Part shown: in pieces, positions 8,021-14,791 of the stretch | How positions within the stretch are numbered: position 1 is the first letter of the stretch | How the letters are laid out: every line of letters begins with the position of its first letter | NCBI GenBank assembly: GCA_002737705.1 | Contig: NSIM01000016.1 | Location: 1-35,179, forward strand | Source: Flavobacteriales bacterium | GTDB lineage: Bacteria; Bacteroidota; Bacteroidia; NS11-12g; UBA955 | Length of the DNA stretch: 35,179 nucleotides | Direction: 5' to 3' | Program-made: the position numbers and the translations under genes | The notes under the pieces: generated by a model | Database searches by the model: none | What the model was told of the DNA's origin: nothing | What the model saw: the letters and a program-made list of their open reading frames with translations, nothing else

Positions 8021-9927
8021 ATCTTCAATTGAGAACCCAAGGCAATGTTATTGCTTGTTAGTGTATTCAACTTCTTCAATTCATTGACTGTGAGTCCATA
8101 TTTTTTTGATATTGAATACAAGGTTTCACCTTTTTGCACAATATGGTATTTGATTGTTATTTTTTCCAATGCATTTTTTTTATTGGAATCATTTGTTGCA
8201 ACAGGTAATTCTGTTACACGGGGTGATTTTTCTGTACGCAAGGGTTTTGGTGAATCGGCTTCTTCATTTGTAGATTGTGAAAAAACAATTTTATCTGCAT
8301 TAAGGCTGTCTAAATCCAAATTTTCTTTTAGTTGAATAGGATCTGTTTTTGCTGCGATGGCTATTTTTCCTACACGCAATTTTACTCCTTTGATAACTGT
8401 TGTTCCACGCAGGGCATTCCACTGTTTTAATTGGGAGACGGTAATTCCATATTTTTTAGCAATTCGCAATGCAGTTTCATGGTTTTTTACAACGTGGTAA
8501 CACCATACGCTTGAAACAGCGATATTTTTTGGAATTGTATCACGGTTTCTCGCTGCCAGCATTTTTTCTGGGTTAAGAGGTATGATCCATTGGCGATTTC
8601 CTTTTTTGTAACGGTTTGCAGTATTGCCAAAGGCTGCCGCGAACGCATCGGCCTTTAGTTGTAACCCCTCAGCTTGCAGATGAATGCCATCTGCGTTAAA
8701 CAAACCAAAATCTGCCCAATATTGGGCAGAATACTTCCCTCCGGCTACTCGATACCAATCATAAAAAGCCACTTTTTCAGTTTTACAAAGCCGAATCACT
8801 TCGCGTTGGTAATTTTCGAAGACATTCAGCGTTCGGCCTCCGCGCATACAATCTTGAGGAATACACAACAGAATTTTCGCCATCGGAACAGACAAGCGTA
8901 CAAGCTGAATACTTTTTTTCAGTGTTTCAATTTGCATTGTTTCGTCTTGGCGATAATGGTCGTAGAGTCCAAAATCTAAAATAACCAGGTCGGGTGAAAG
9001 AAAGGGCAATTGGGCAGCAAATTTGTCAAGGGTTAAAAAATGGGTGTATCCAATTCCACGCATGCCAATAGAATGTATTGAAGTTTTAGTGCTATTGGTG
9101 AGAGAAAGTCCCCACAACAAAAAATGTTGCTGAGACAAACGGTTTTGTTTGAAAGAGAGTATAATTTCTTTGATTCCCTTTCCGATCTGTAATTCGACAA
9201 ATCCCATGGCAACATCATTCGCTTCGCTTATAGAAATTTCTTTTTGTATAGGATTGATGGGGCTTCCATCAGGATTCCTGCCCGCATTGGTTTGGACAAG
9301 CAGTTCAAATGAATGCGCGCTTCGCTCGCAATAGATTGACAAGCGATCTACTGATTCTTGGTATTTTGACGGAATCAGTATGGTCAGCGTGGCAGATTTA
9401 TCTGCTGTAGAAGCAGCGTAGCCAGTAATTCCCAGAGGCAATGGATGATTTGGTTCTGCGGGTGTGGCATACCGCCACAAACCAGTATGGCTATTCAATA
9501 CATTGCTCGGCAGGGTATTCCAAATCAGGCTGCTTGGAAAGAAACAACCCGGTGTTTCATCCAAACCCATCAGTTTCTGTTGAACAAGGGCGGCTGAATA
9601 ACTTACTTGTTCATCCCCTAGATGTACAATAGATAACTTGCGTCCATTTTTTTGCTGCAAGAGTTCTACAATGCCCGCAATAATCTGGGATTGATGCGCT
9701 TGAAAATGGTTGGTGGTGGTGTCAAGGAAGGGCAACTCTTGCCGATTTTGGGGCAAGACAAGTATTTGTGCATGCAGAGAAAGCAGAGACAGCAACAGGG
9801 GTATCCAAAAAAGAATTCCTCTTCGGTGAATGGATACATAGCCAAACCGGCAGGGCAATATGTTAACATAGATACAAGGCGCAATACGGCGTAGTGTAGC
9901 AAAAAACAAACTGTGTCTCAAGCGCAT
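8014..9927 (-). CDS. SGNH/GDSL-like exported protein with two LysM domains; catalytic serine apparently missing
   Basis: The protein has 637 residues from ATG 9927, four bases after the gatB stop, so coupling to gatB is likely. The hydrophobic signal segment (GILFWIPLLLSLLSLHAQ) lies at residues 37-54. A later start such as the TTG for residue 24 is therefore possible. Residues about 97-435 resemble an SGNH hydrolase: block I is HLGDEQVSY, block III LDFGLYD and block V DGIHL (Asp413, His416). The expected nucleophilic Ser after GD is Glu106, and the GxND/E site reads GLYD. LysM domains occupy about 476-519 and 593-636 and should bind peptidoglycan. The likely location is the periplasm on the cell wall. 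It is either an inactive relative or an enzyme using other residues. Confidence 0.75.
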   Translation of the reverse strand: MRLRHSLFFATLRRIAPCIYVNILPCRFGYVSIHRRGILFWIPLLLSLLSLHAQILVLPQNRQELPFLDTTTNHFQAHQSQIIAGIVELLQQKNGRKLSIVHLGDEQVSYSAALVQQKLMGLDETPGCFFPSSLIWNTLPSNVLNSHTGLWRYATPAEPNHPLPLGITGYAASTADKSATLTILIPSKYQESVDRLSIYCERSAHSFELLVQTNAGRNPDGSPINPIQKEISISEANDVAMGFVELQIGKGIKEIILSFKQNRLSQQHFLLWGLSLTNSTKTSIHSIGMRGIGYTHFLTLDKFAAQLPFLSPDLVILDFGLYDHYRQDETMQIETLKKSIQLVRLSVPMAKILLCIPQDCMRGGRTLNVFENYQREVIRLCKTEKVAFYDWYRVAGGKYSAQYWADFGLFNADGIHLQAEGLQLKADAFAAAFGNTANRYKKGNRQWIIPLNPEKMLAARNRDTIPKNIAVSSVWCYHVVKNHETALRIAKKYGITVSQLKQWNALRGTTVIKGVKLRVGKIAIAAKTDPIQLKENLDLDSLNADKIVFSQSTNEEADSPKPLRTEKSPRVTELPVATNDSNKKNALEKITIKYHIVQKGETLYSISKKYGLTVNELKKLNTLTSNNIALGSQLKIQ

Positions 9928-9931
9928 ATGA

Positions 9932-11380
9932 TTAGTGCAGGTCTAAAAATTTTTTAACCGATTCATTCGCTGTTTTTGGATCGGCCTTTCCCTGAGAACG
10001 TTTCATAACTTCACCTACAAATAATCCCAACAATCCCAATTTCCCTGATCGATAGGCGGCAGCTTTGTCTGGAAATTCGGCCAATACTTCCAAAACCAAT
10101 GTATCGATAAACAGGGTATCAGTAATGGTTGAAAGCCCCAATTTTTTGAGTAAAGTTTCGGGGGAAGCTTCAGGATCTTTGGTGAGTGCCGGAAAAAGCT
10201 GCTGTGTGGCAGCCGTGTGGCTTATTTTATTAGATTCTACCAAATCGATGATACCGGCTATCTGTTTGGGGCTCAATACGAATTCATTGATACCCATAGC
10301 GTTTTCGTTTAAATAAGCGCGGATGCTTCCGGTTATCCAATTTGCAGCTTGTTTGTAATGGGGTAAAATTGAAACCACTTTTTCAAAATACAATGCACTG
10401 TCCTTATCGTCGATCAAAACGGATGCATCGTAATGACTCAGTGCATAATCTTTCGTAAACCGGGTGTAAAGGGTTGCGGGTAATTCTGGCATTCGCGAAC
10501 GAACATCGGCCAAATAAGCCGCTGAAATAATTGTGGGTGGCAAATCCGGATCTGGAAAAAAACGATAATCGTTCACAGTCTCCTTGGTTCGCATGCTAAA
10601 TGTACTCAAATTCGTTCCATTAAAGCCCCTGGTTTCTCCCAAAATTGTTCCACCACTTCGTATCACGTCTGTTTGTCTCAGTATTTCAAAATCAATGGCC
10701 CGTTTGACATTCGAAATCGAATTCATATTCTTTACCTCAACCTTGGTCCCAAACGTTTTCGAACCTTTTGGCATTATCGAAATATTCGCATCGCACCGTA
10801 AACTTCCTTCTTCCATATTTCCGTCACAAATTTCTAAATAGCGAACCAATCTACGAATTTCAGTAACAAAGGCATACGCCTCCTCTCCAGATTGAATATC
10901 GGGCTCTGTAACGATCTCTATCAATGCAGTTCCCGCTCTGTTGAAATCGATCAATGTATCATATAGATCTTGGTCGTGCATACTTTTTCCGGTATCTTCT
11001 TCCATGTGGATTCGCGTTAGCCGAATGTCTTTAACGCTTCCATCTGCCAATGGAATTCTCACCTGGCCATGATTGCATAAAGGGGTGTCAAATTGGGTAA
11101 TTTGATATCCCTTAGGCAAGTCTGCATAAAAATAGTTTTTACGGGAATAATGGTTTACTGTTCTAATATCACATTCCAATGCCAATCCCATTTTAAGGGC
11201 ATTGTCAATGGCCGCTTTATTGTGCATTGGCAAGGTGCCGGGATGACCCAAACTAATTGGACTTATTTGGGTGTTCGGACTGGCTCCATATTCGATACTA
11301 TCGGATGAAAAAGCCTTGCTGTTGGTTTGCAATTGTACGTGAATTTCCAAACCAATAACAACCTCAAATTGTGTTTCCAT
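9932..11380 (-). CDS. gatB: Aspartyl/glutamyl-tRNA(Asn/Gln) amidotransferase subunit B
   Basis: GatB is part of the GatCAB complex that converts Glu-tRNA(Gln), and in some species Asp-tRNA(Asn), to the amidated form in the cytoplasm. The ATG at 11380 (METQFEVVIGLEIHVQL) gives 482 residues, the usual size. Family blocks are visible: GLEIHVQL, YFYADLPKGYQITQFD, RIHMEEDTGK, FNRAGTALIEIVTEPD and RCDANISI, with a C-terminal YqeY-like tail (GLLGLFVGEVMK). The reading frame stays open to an ATG at 11875, but that extension is antisense to rnpB and has no GatB homology, so it is rejected. TATCTTTG (minus strand) lies just upstream and would give a leader of about seven bases. The SGNH/LysM gene follows after four bases. 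Confidence 0.97.
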   Translation of the reverse strand: METQFEVVIGLEIHVQLQTNSKAFSSDSIEYGASPNTQISPISLGHPGTLPMHNKAAIDNALKMGLALECDIRTVNHYSRKNYFYADLPKGYQITQFDTPLCNHGQVRIPLADGSVKDIRLTRIHMEEDTGKSMHDQDLYDTLIDFNRAGTALIEIVTEPDIQSGEEAYAFVTEIRRLVRYLEICDGNMEEGSLRCDANISIMPKGSKTFGTKVEVKNMNSISNVKRAIDFEILRQTDVIRSGGTILGETRGFNGTNLSTFSMRTKETVNDYRFFPDPDLPPTIISAAYLADVRSRMPELPATLYTRFTKDYALSHYDASVLIDDKDSALYFEKVVSILPHYKQAANWITGSIRAYLNENAMGINEFVLSPKQIAGIIDLVESNKISHTAATQQLFPALTKDPEASPETLLKKLGLSTITDTLFIDTLVLEVLAEFPDKAAAYRSGKLGLLGLFVGEVMKRSQGKADPKTANESVKKFLDLH

Positions 11381-11392
11381 ACTTCTGATTTG

Positions 11393-11400
11393 CAAAGATA
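11393..11400 (-). promoter_or_regulatory. -7 element of gatB
   Basis: TATCTTTG on the minus strand matches TAnnTTTG exactly. Using the spacing seen at rnpB, transcription would start at about 11387, seven bases before the gatB ATG. No clear TTG is seen at the -33 distance. Confidence 0.45.
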
Positions 11401-11423
11401 GTAAAAGGCAATGTGATCGGGAC

Positions 11424-11456
11424 TTGTGTTTTCCACCGATTTCATATGTACCTTTG
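11424..11456 (+). promoter_or_regulatory. Promoter of rnpB
   Basis: TTG at 11424-11426 and TACCTTTG at 11449-11456 are 22 nt apart. The RNase P RNA's first paired base (P1) is G11462, leaving five bases between the -7 box and the mature 5' end. This gives a local calibration for other promoters in the window. Confidence 0.6.
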
Positions 11457-11461
11457 ACCTT

Positions 11462-11833
11462 GGCAGTCCGTTCTATCGATTCGTAAAACCGAATAGGAAA
11501 GTCCGGGCAACACAGGGTACCGTACTTCCTAATAAGAAGGCATTTTTTGCTTCGGTAAAAAATGACAGACAGTGTCACAGAAAACGAAACCGCCTTTTTC
11601 GAGAGGTAAGGGTGAAAAAGTGGGGTAAGAGCCCACTCGTTCTGAAGTGATTCAGAATTGGGATAAACCTTACGGGTTGAAAGGTCAAATAAACCTGGAT
11701 CAAAGAGCGTCCCGCTCAATTGCTTAGGCAAGCCAGAAGGGTAGACCGATAGAGGTGTAATGTGAGTTGCATCCCAGATCAATGATAGAAGCTTGGGCTT
11801 GCCCAAGAACAGAACCCGGCTTACAGGACTGCC
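11462..11833 (+). ncRNA. rnpB: RNase P RNA (bacterial type A)
   Basis: This is the catalytic RNA that removes tRNA 5' leaders. The 5' end GGCAGTCC (11462-11469) pairs perfectly with GGACTGCC (11826-11833) to make P1. Conserved blocks appear in order: GGAAAGTCCGGGC (11496-11508, P4 5' side), AGTGTCACAGAAA followed by CGAAACCGCC, GGTAAGGGTGAAA with GGGGTAAGAGCCCAC (11605-11636), ATAAACC, and AGAACCCGGCTTACAGG (11811-11827, P4 3' side). The length is about 372 nt, normal for the family. A T-run at 11834-11839 directly after P1 may end transcription. The gene lies head to head with gatB, and its minus strand has a long open frame that could hide it from gene callers. Confidence 0.96.
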
Positions 11834-11848
11834 TTTTTTAATTTTTTT
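11834..11848 (+). terminator. T-rich 3' end of rnpB
   Basis: Six T's, two A's and seven T's directly follow the P1 stem, whose closing helix can serve as the terminator hairpin. Confidence 0.5.
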
Positions 11849-11857
11849 ACATTCTAC

Positions 11858-11888
11858 TTGATACACCAATATCATTGGTGTATTTTCG
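11858..11888 (+). promoter_or_regulatory. Promoter of tRNA-Gly with a perfect palindrome in the spacer
   Basis: TTG (11858-11860) and TATTTTCG (11881-11888) are 20 nt apart; one base differs from TAnnTTTG. The predicted start is near 11894, leaving a 23-nt leader, close to the 24-nt leader of tRNA-Lys. ATACACCAAT (11861-11870) and ATTGGTGTAT (11874-11883) form a 10-bp perfect inverted repeat filling the spacer. It could be an operator or an rnpB read-through hairpin. Confidence 0.5.
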
Positions 11889-11916
11889 CACCATCAATTC
11901 AAGCGAATCAATTTAA

Positions 11917-11989
11917 GCGAGAATAGCTCAGTTGGTAGAGCACAACCTTGCCAAGGTTGGGGTCGCGAGTTCGAGTCTCGTTTCTCGCT
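11917..11989 (+). tRNA. tRNA-Gly (anticodon GCC)
   Basis: The acceptor stem GCGAGAA (11917-11923) pairs with TTCTCGC (11982-11988). The D arm is GCTC/GAGC, and the anticodon arm is CAACC/GGTTG with a TTGCCAA loop holding GCC. The T arm contains GAGTTCGAGTCTC. The discriminator is T11989, as expected for bacterial tRNA-Gly. CCA is not encoded. Confidence 0.96.
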
Positions 11990-11990
11990 C

Positions 11991-12032
11991 AAACAATAAA
12001 AAAGCCCCGTTTCCGGGGCTTTTTTATTGTTT
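11991..12032. terminator. Bidirectional intrinsic terminator, 19-bp perfect stem
   Basis: Bases 11991-12009 pair without mismatch with 12014-12032 around a TTTC loop. The GC core is GCCCCG/CGGGGC, flanked by A and T runs on both sides. It should terminate tRNA-Gly on the plus strand and gldJ, whose stop is at 12050, on the minus strand. Confidence 0.93.
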
Positions 12033-12049
12033 GTATAAAATGATATTTC

Positions 12050-13579
12050 TTACCTAAGCTTTTTGGTTTTTTTGTCTATTCCAGAACTAGGCAAACGATT
12101 ATACTGTTTCTTCCCATTTCCTACTGGTGATCCAATACGAATCATCGCACAACGGAAACCGATATTGGACTGACTTTGTTTTTCATCCAAGAAACGGCGT
12201 GTACCTGGAGAAGCCCAGTAATTACGATCGTTCCAAGAAGCACCTTTAAAAACCCTGGCTTTGTTGTTTACAAGAGAAGTTGAACCGTAATCGTAGGTCA
12301 TGTCGGAATTGTTGTAGTTTTCTTCGTCTTTAAAACCAATATTATCGGCCTTTTTATAGTTTCTGCGTGTTACATTTTCGCGTTCAGTTACATCCCTGTA
12401 TACCAATCTACCCAAAGAATCTTTTTGTTCGATTACGCCATATTGATCCAATACCAATGTTTTGTAAAGGTTTCCACGGAACGGCATGAAGGCATCAAAA
12501 TCTTCTTGAGACAAAGGACGATAAACATCCATCGTCCATTCAGAAACATTGCCTTCCATATTGTATAATCCATAGGCATTGGGCCAATAGCTGTATACCG
12601 GAGTTGGAATGAATCCAGCGTCGTTCAATAAATCACCAGCAATACCCCCAAAATCGCCCTTGCCAACCATTGCATTCATACGAATCTTACCACGGTCATT
12701 TTCTTTTCCATCTTTGATGCGGGTAGTATAATCTGTCCAACCATAAATCTTCTTTTGATCAATATTGTTGAACGCCACCTCGCCAATATTGGCTTGCGCA
12801 GCATATTCCCATTCCGCTTCAGTGGGTAAGCGATACTCGGGCAACATGATTCCATCTTCCAGTAGAACTTTATACCGCTTTTGGTCTTTCTTTTTCTTTT
12901 TGGCATAGTCTTTTAAGGGGTTCTTGCCTTTTTTGATAAAGTCATATTGTCCAGCCAAATAGGTTCTGGTGTGGAAGGTATTGTCATCATTCGCGTCTGT
13001 AACAATATCAAATTTAGAAATACCCTCACGGTCTAAAATCATTTCATTCACCCGCTCAGTTCTCCATTGAGCAAATTCTGAAGCTTGCTGCCAATTAACA
13101 CCCACTACTGGATAATCCTTGTAAGAGGGATGGCGGAAATAATATTCAACGAAAGGTTCGTTGTAGGCCAATTTGCTTCTCCAACAAAGGGAATCGGGAA
13201 GGGCGCGCTGATATACTTCTGGAAAACTAACGTAAGTACGCATAAGCCAATACACATATTCACGGTATTGTAAATTACTTATTTCTGTCTCATCCATATA
13301 AAACGAATTCACAGTTACGGTTCTTTCTGTATTGTTGTTGTCGAATTGAAGATCTTTTTCGGTAGAGCCCATCGTAAATGAGCCACCCTCTACCAATACC
13401 AATCCCGGTCCTGTTTCTTGGCCTTTGTATTTCGGGTTGGCAAAGCCTCCCCATTTAGGACTGTTATAGCCTTGACCAGATGTTTTACTGACATTTTCCT
13501 TGGGACTACAAGCAGAAGCGGCTACAATAATGGCTATTGCCCAAATTCCAGTTCGATTTTTTGTTGAAACGGTTTGCAT
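12050..13579 (-). CDS. gldJ: Gliding motility / T9SS lipoprotein GldJ
   Basis: This 509-residue protein has a lipoprotein signal peptide (lipobox ASAC, Cys24) and a formylglycine-generating-enzyme-like (SUMF1) fold: GPGLVLVEGGSFTMGS, ETEISNLQYREYV, YPVVGVNWQQASEFAQWRTE, YRLPTEAEWEYAA, YGLYNMEGNVSEWTMD, KGASWNDRNYW and GFRCAMI. The WGGF-NPKYKGQETGPGLV entry and its place next to porU/porV favour GldJ over GldK. GldJ is an outer-membrane-associated lipoprotein that stabilises the T9SS core and motor partners and is needed for gliding and secretion in Flavobacterium. A TACATTTG element (13627-13620, minus) gives a leader of about 35 nt. The terminator at 11991-12032 lies just beyond the stop. 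Confidence 0.9.
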   Translation of the reverse strand: MQTVSTKNRTGIWAIAIIVAASACSPKENVSKTSGQGYNSPKWGGFANPKYKGQETGPGLVLVEGGSFTMGSTEKDLQFDNNNTERTVTVNSFYMDETEISNLQYREYVYWLMRTYVSFPEVYQRALPDSLCWRSKLAYNEPFVEYYFRHPSYKDYPVVGVNWQQASEFAQWRTERVNEMILDREGISKFDIVTDANDDNTFHTRTYLAGQYDFIKKGKNPLKDYAKKKKKDQKRYKVLLEDGIMLPEYRLPTEAEWEYAAQANIGEVAFNNIDQKKIYGWTDYTTRIKDGKENDRGKIRMNAMVGKGDFGGIAGDLLNDAGFIPTPVYSYWPNAYGLYNMEGNVSEWTMDVYRPLSQEDFDAFMPFRGNLYKTLVLDQYGVIEQKDSLGRLVYRDVTERENVTRRNYKKADNIGFKDEENYNNSDMTYDYGSTSLVNNKARVFKGASWNDRNYWASPGTRRFLDEKQSQSNIGFRCAMIRIGSPVGNGKKQYNRLPSSGIDKKTKKLR

Positions 13580-13619
13580 TGTTTTTTTGTTAATAACGAT
13601 GTTTAAAAGGTAATATTTT

Positions 13620-13627
13620 CAAATGTA
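13620..13627 (-). promoter_or_regulatory. -7 element upstream of gldJ
   Basis: TACATTTG on the minus strand fits TAnnTTTG exactly and lies in the gap after the porP stop. It suggests gldJ has its own promoter besides read-through from porP. The -33 box is not clear. Confidence 0.4.
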
Positions 13628-13635
13628 AAGAAAAT

Positions 13636-14637
13636 TTAGAATTCCGGACAGCGTAAAGGCTTGAACGGGCTTTTTCCAGGACGGACACACCAGTCGATGG
13701 TTGTACTCACTTCATGACTTGAAGGAATTGCTGATCGACCATCGCTTACAGTGAAATCATAACTATATCCAAATTTAAATCGGTTTTTGCGGAATCCAAT
13801 CAGCATCATTACAGCATCTGAATTGTTGTATTGGCCAAATGTTTGGCGAAACCATAGCCCAGTAACCAATGGACCTTTGTTGGTGTAAAATCCCAAATTA
13901 AGTTGGGTAAAGTTCCTTTGCTTCATAAAGAGCATGTTGGGGGAAAGTGTGTTTTCTTCGTATTTGCTTTTTGACAATTTGATGACAGCACCTCCGTGAA
14001 CGGTTAAGCGCATGGGTAAAATCTCGTCTGGATTTTTGTAGAAACTCCAATTGGGCTGGTTTATGTTGTGTGCGGCAAAACCCACATAAAACTGGCTGGA
14101 ATACATAATCCAACCAGCATTGAAATTGGGGTAGGTGACACTTTGTGAGGGAGTTTGTTCACCTGTTGGCAGTGTAAATCCTGCGGTGGGGTTAATTTGA
14201 TCCGCAAATCTGAGTTTGGTAAAATCTATAGATTTATTGGTTACAGAACCCTGAAATCCAAATCGCATGTATAATTTTCCCCGATTTAAGGGAAGTAAAT
14301 AGCTATAAACACCACTTATGGTCGTTGAGGTTAATAATCCAGAGCCAGCAATGTCATGAAAAACCATTGCGCCAATTCCTCCGCCTACATTTGGAATATG
14401 CTGGTCCCAAGATGCAGCTAAAGATCGAAATGTGCCAGGAAGGTTGGGCCATTGATTGCGGTAATTTAACGATACACGACCTGCAGCTCCATAAGAACAA
14501 ACAGCAGATCCCGCAAGTGCAGGGTTTGTATAAACAGGAGCAGCATAGAATTGGGTAAGTTGAGGATCTTGGGCATTTGAATATATCGGCAAGCTGCCAA
14601 CGATGGCCAAAACAAGAAGTCGTAAGGATGGTTTCAT
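13636..14637 (-). CDS. PorP/SprF family type IX secretion membrane protein
   Basis: The ATG at 14637 gives 333 residues with a clean signal peptide (MKPSLRLLVLAIVGSLPIYSNAQ); an in-frame ATG at 14664 would add nine residues. After the signal comes the family signature DPQLTQFYAAPVYTNPALAG, then NYRNQWP, a glycine-rich barrel region (GGGIGAMVFHD) and a final FKFGYSYDFTVSD strand. Proteins of this family are outer-membrane beta-barrels that work with T9SS, often helping a particular cargo reach or stay on the surface. Many paralogues exist in Bacteroidota, so I do not assign a specific name. It sits between gldJ and porU and is divergent from porU. A TAGTTTTG element at 14659-14652 would give a leader of about nine bases. 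Confidence 0.88.
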   Translation of the reverse strand: MKPSLRLLVLAIVGSLPIYSNAQDPQLTQFYAAPVYTNPALAGSAVCSYGAAGRVSLNYRNQWPNLPGTFRSLAASWDQHIPNVGGGIGAMVFHDIAGSGLLTSTTISGVYSYLLPLNRGKLYMRFGFQGSVTNKSIDFTKLRFADQINPTAGFTLPTGEQTPSQSVTYPNFNAGWIMYSSQFYVGFAAHNINQPNWSFYKNPDEILPMRLTVHGGAVIKLSKSKYEENTLSPNMLFMKQRNFTQLNLGFYTNKGPLVTGLWFRQTFGQYNNSDAVMMLIGFRKNRFKFGYSYDFTVSDGRSAIPSSHEVSTTIDWCVRPGKSPFKPLRCPEF

Positions 14638-14651
14638 ATCGTACCTTTTAA

Positions 14652-14659
14652 CAAAACTA
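14652..14659 (-). promoter_or_regulatory. -7 element of the porP/sprF gene
   Basis: TAGTTTTG on the minus strand fits TAnnTTTG and would place the start near 14646, nine bases before the ATG at 14637. There is no clear -33 TTG. Confidence 0.4.
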
Positions 14660-14766
14660 CACATAAAAACGAATCTATTGTAATATTATTGGAGGTGACG
14701 CATTTTTTTATCCATTGAATATGGTTTTTAAACCCAATTTTACATTTAATTATACGATTTTGCAAT

Positions 14767-14774
14767 TAAATTTG
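14767..14774 (+). promoter_or_regulatory. -7 element of porU
   Basis: TAAATTTG fits TAnnTTTG exactly; the predicted start near 14780 gives a 12-nt leader. A second, poorer match (TTG, 18 nt, TACGTTAG) lies closer to the ATG. Confidence 0.4.
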
Positions 14775-14791
14775 TATTTTTACGTTAGGAA

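Noticed and set aside
11381-11875. N-terminal extension of gatB to an ATG at 11875 (647-residue protein)
   Set aside because: The extra 165 codons are antisense to rnpB and have no GatB character; GatB's own start METQFEVVIGLEIHVQL is at 11380 with the normal length.
12050-13579. Sulfatase-modifying enzyme (formylglycine-generating) function for the SUMF1-fold protein
   Set aside because: The lipoprotein signal, WGGF-type N-terminus and T9SS neighbours identify GldJ, which uses the fold structurally.
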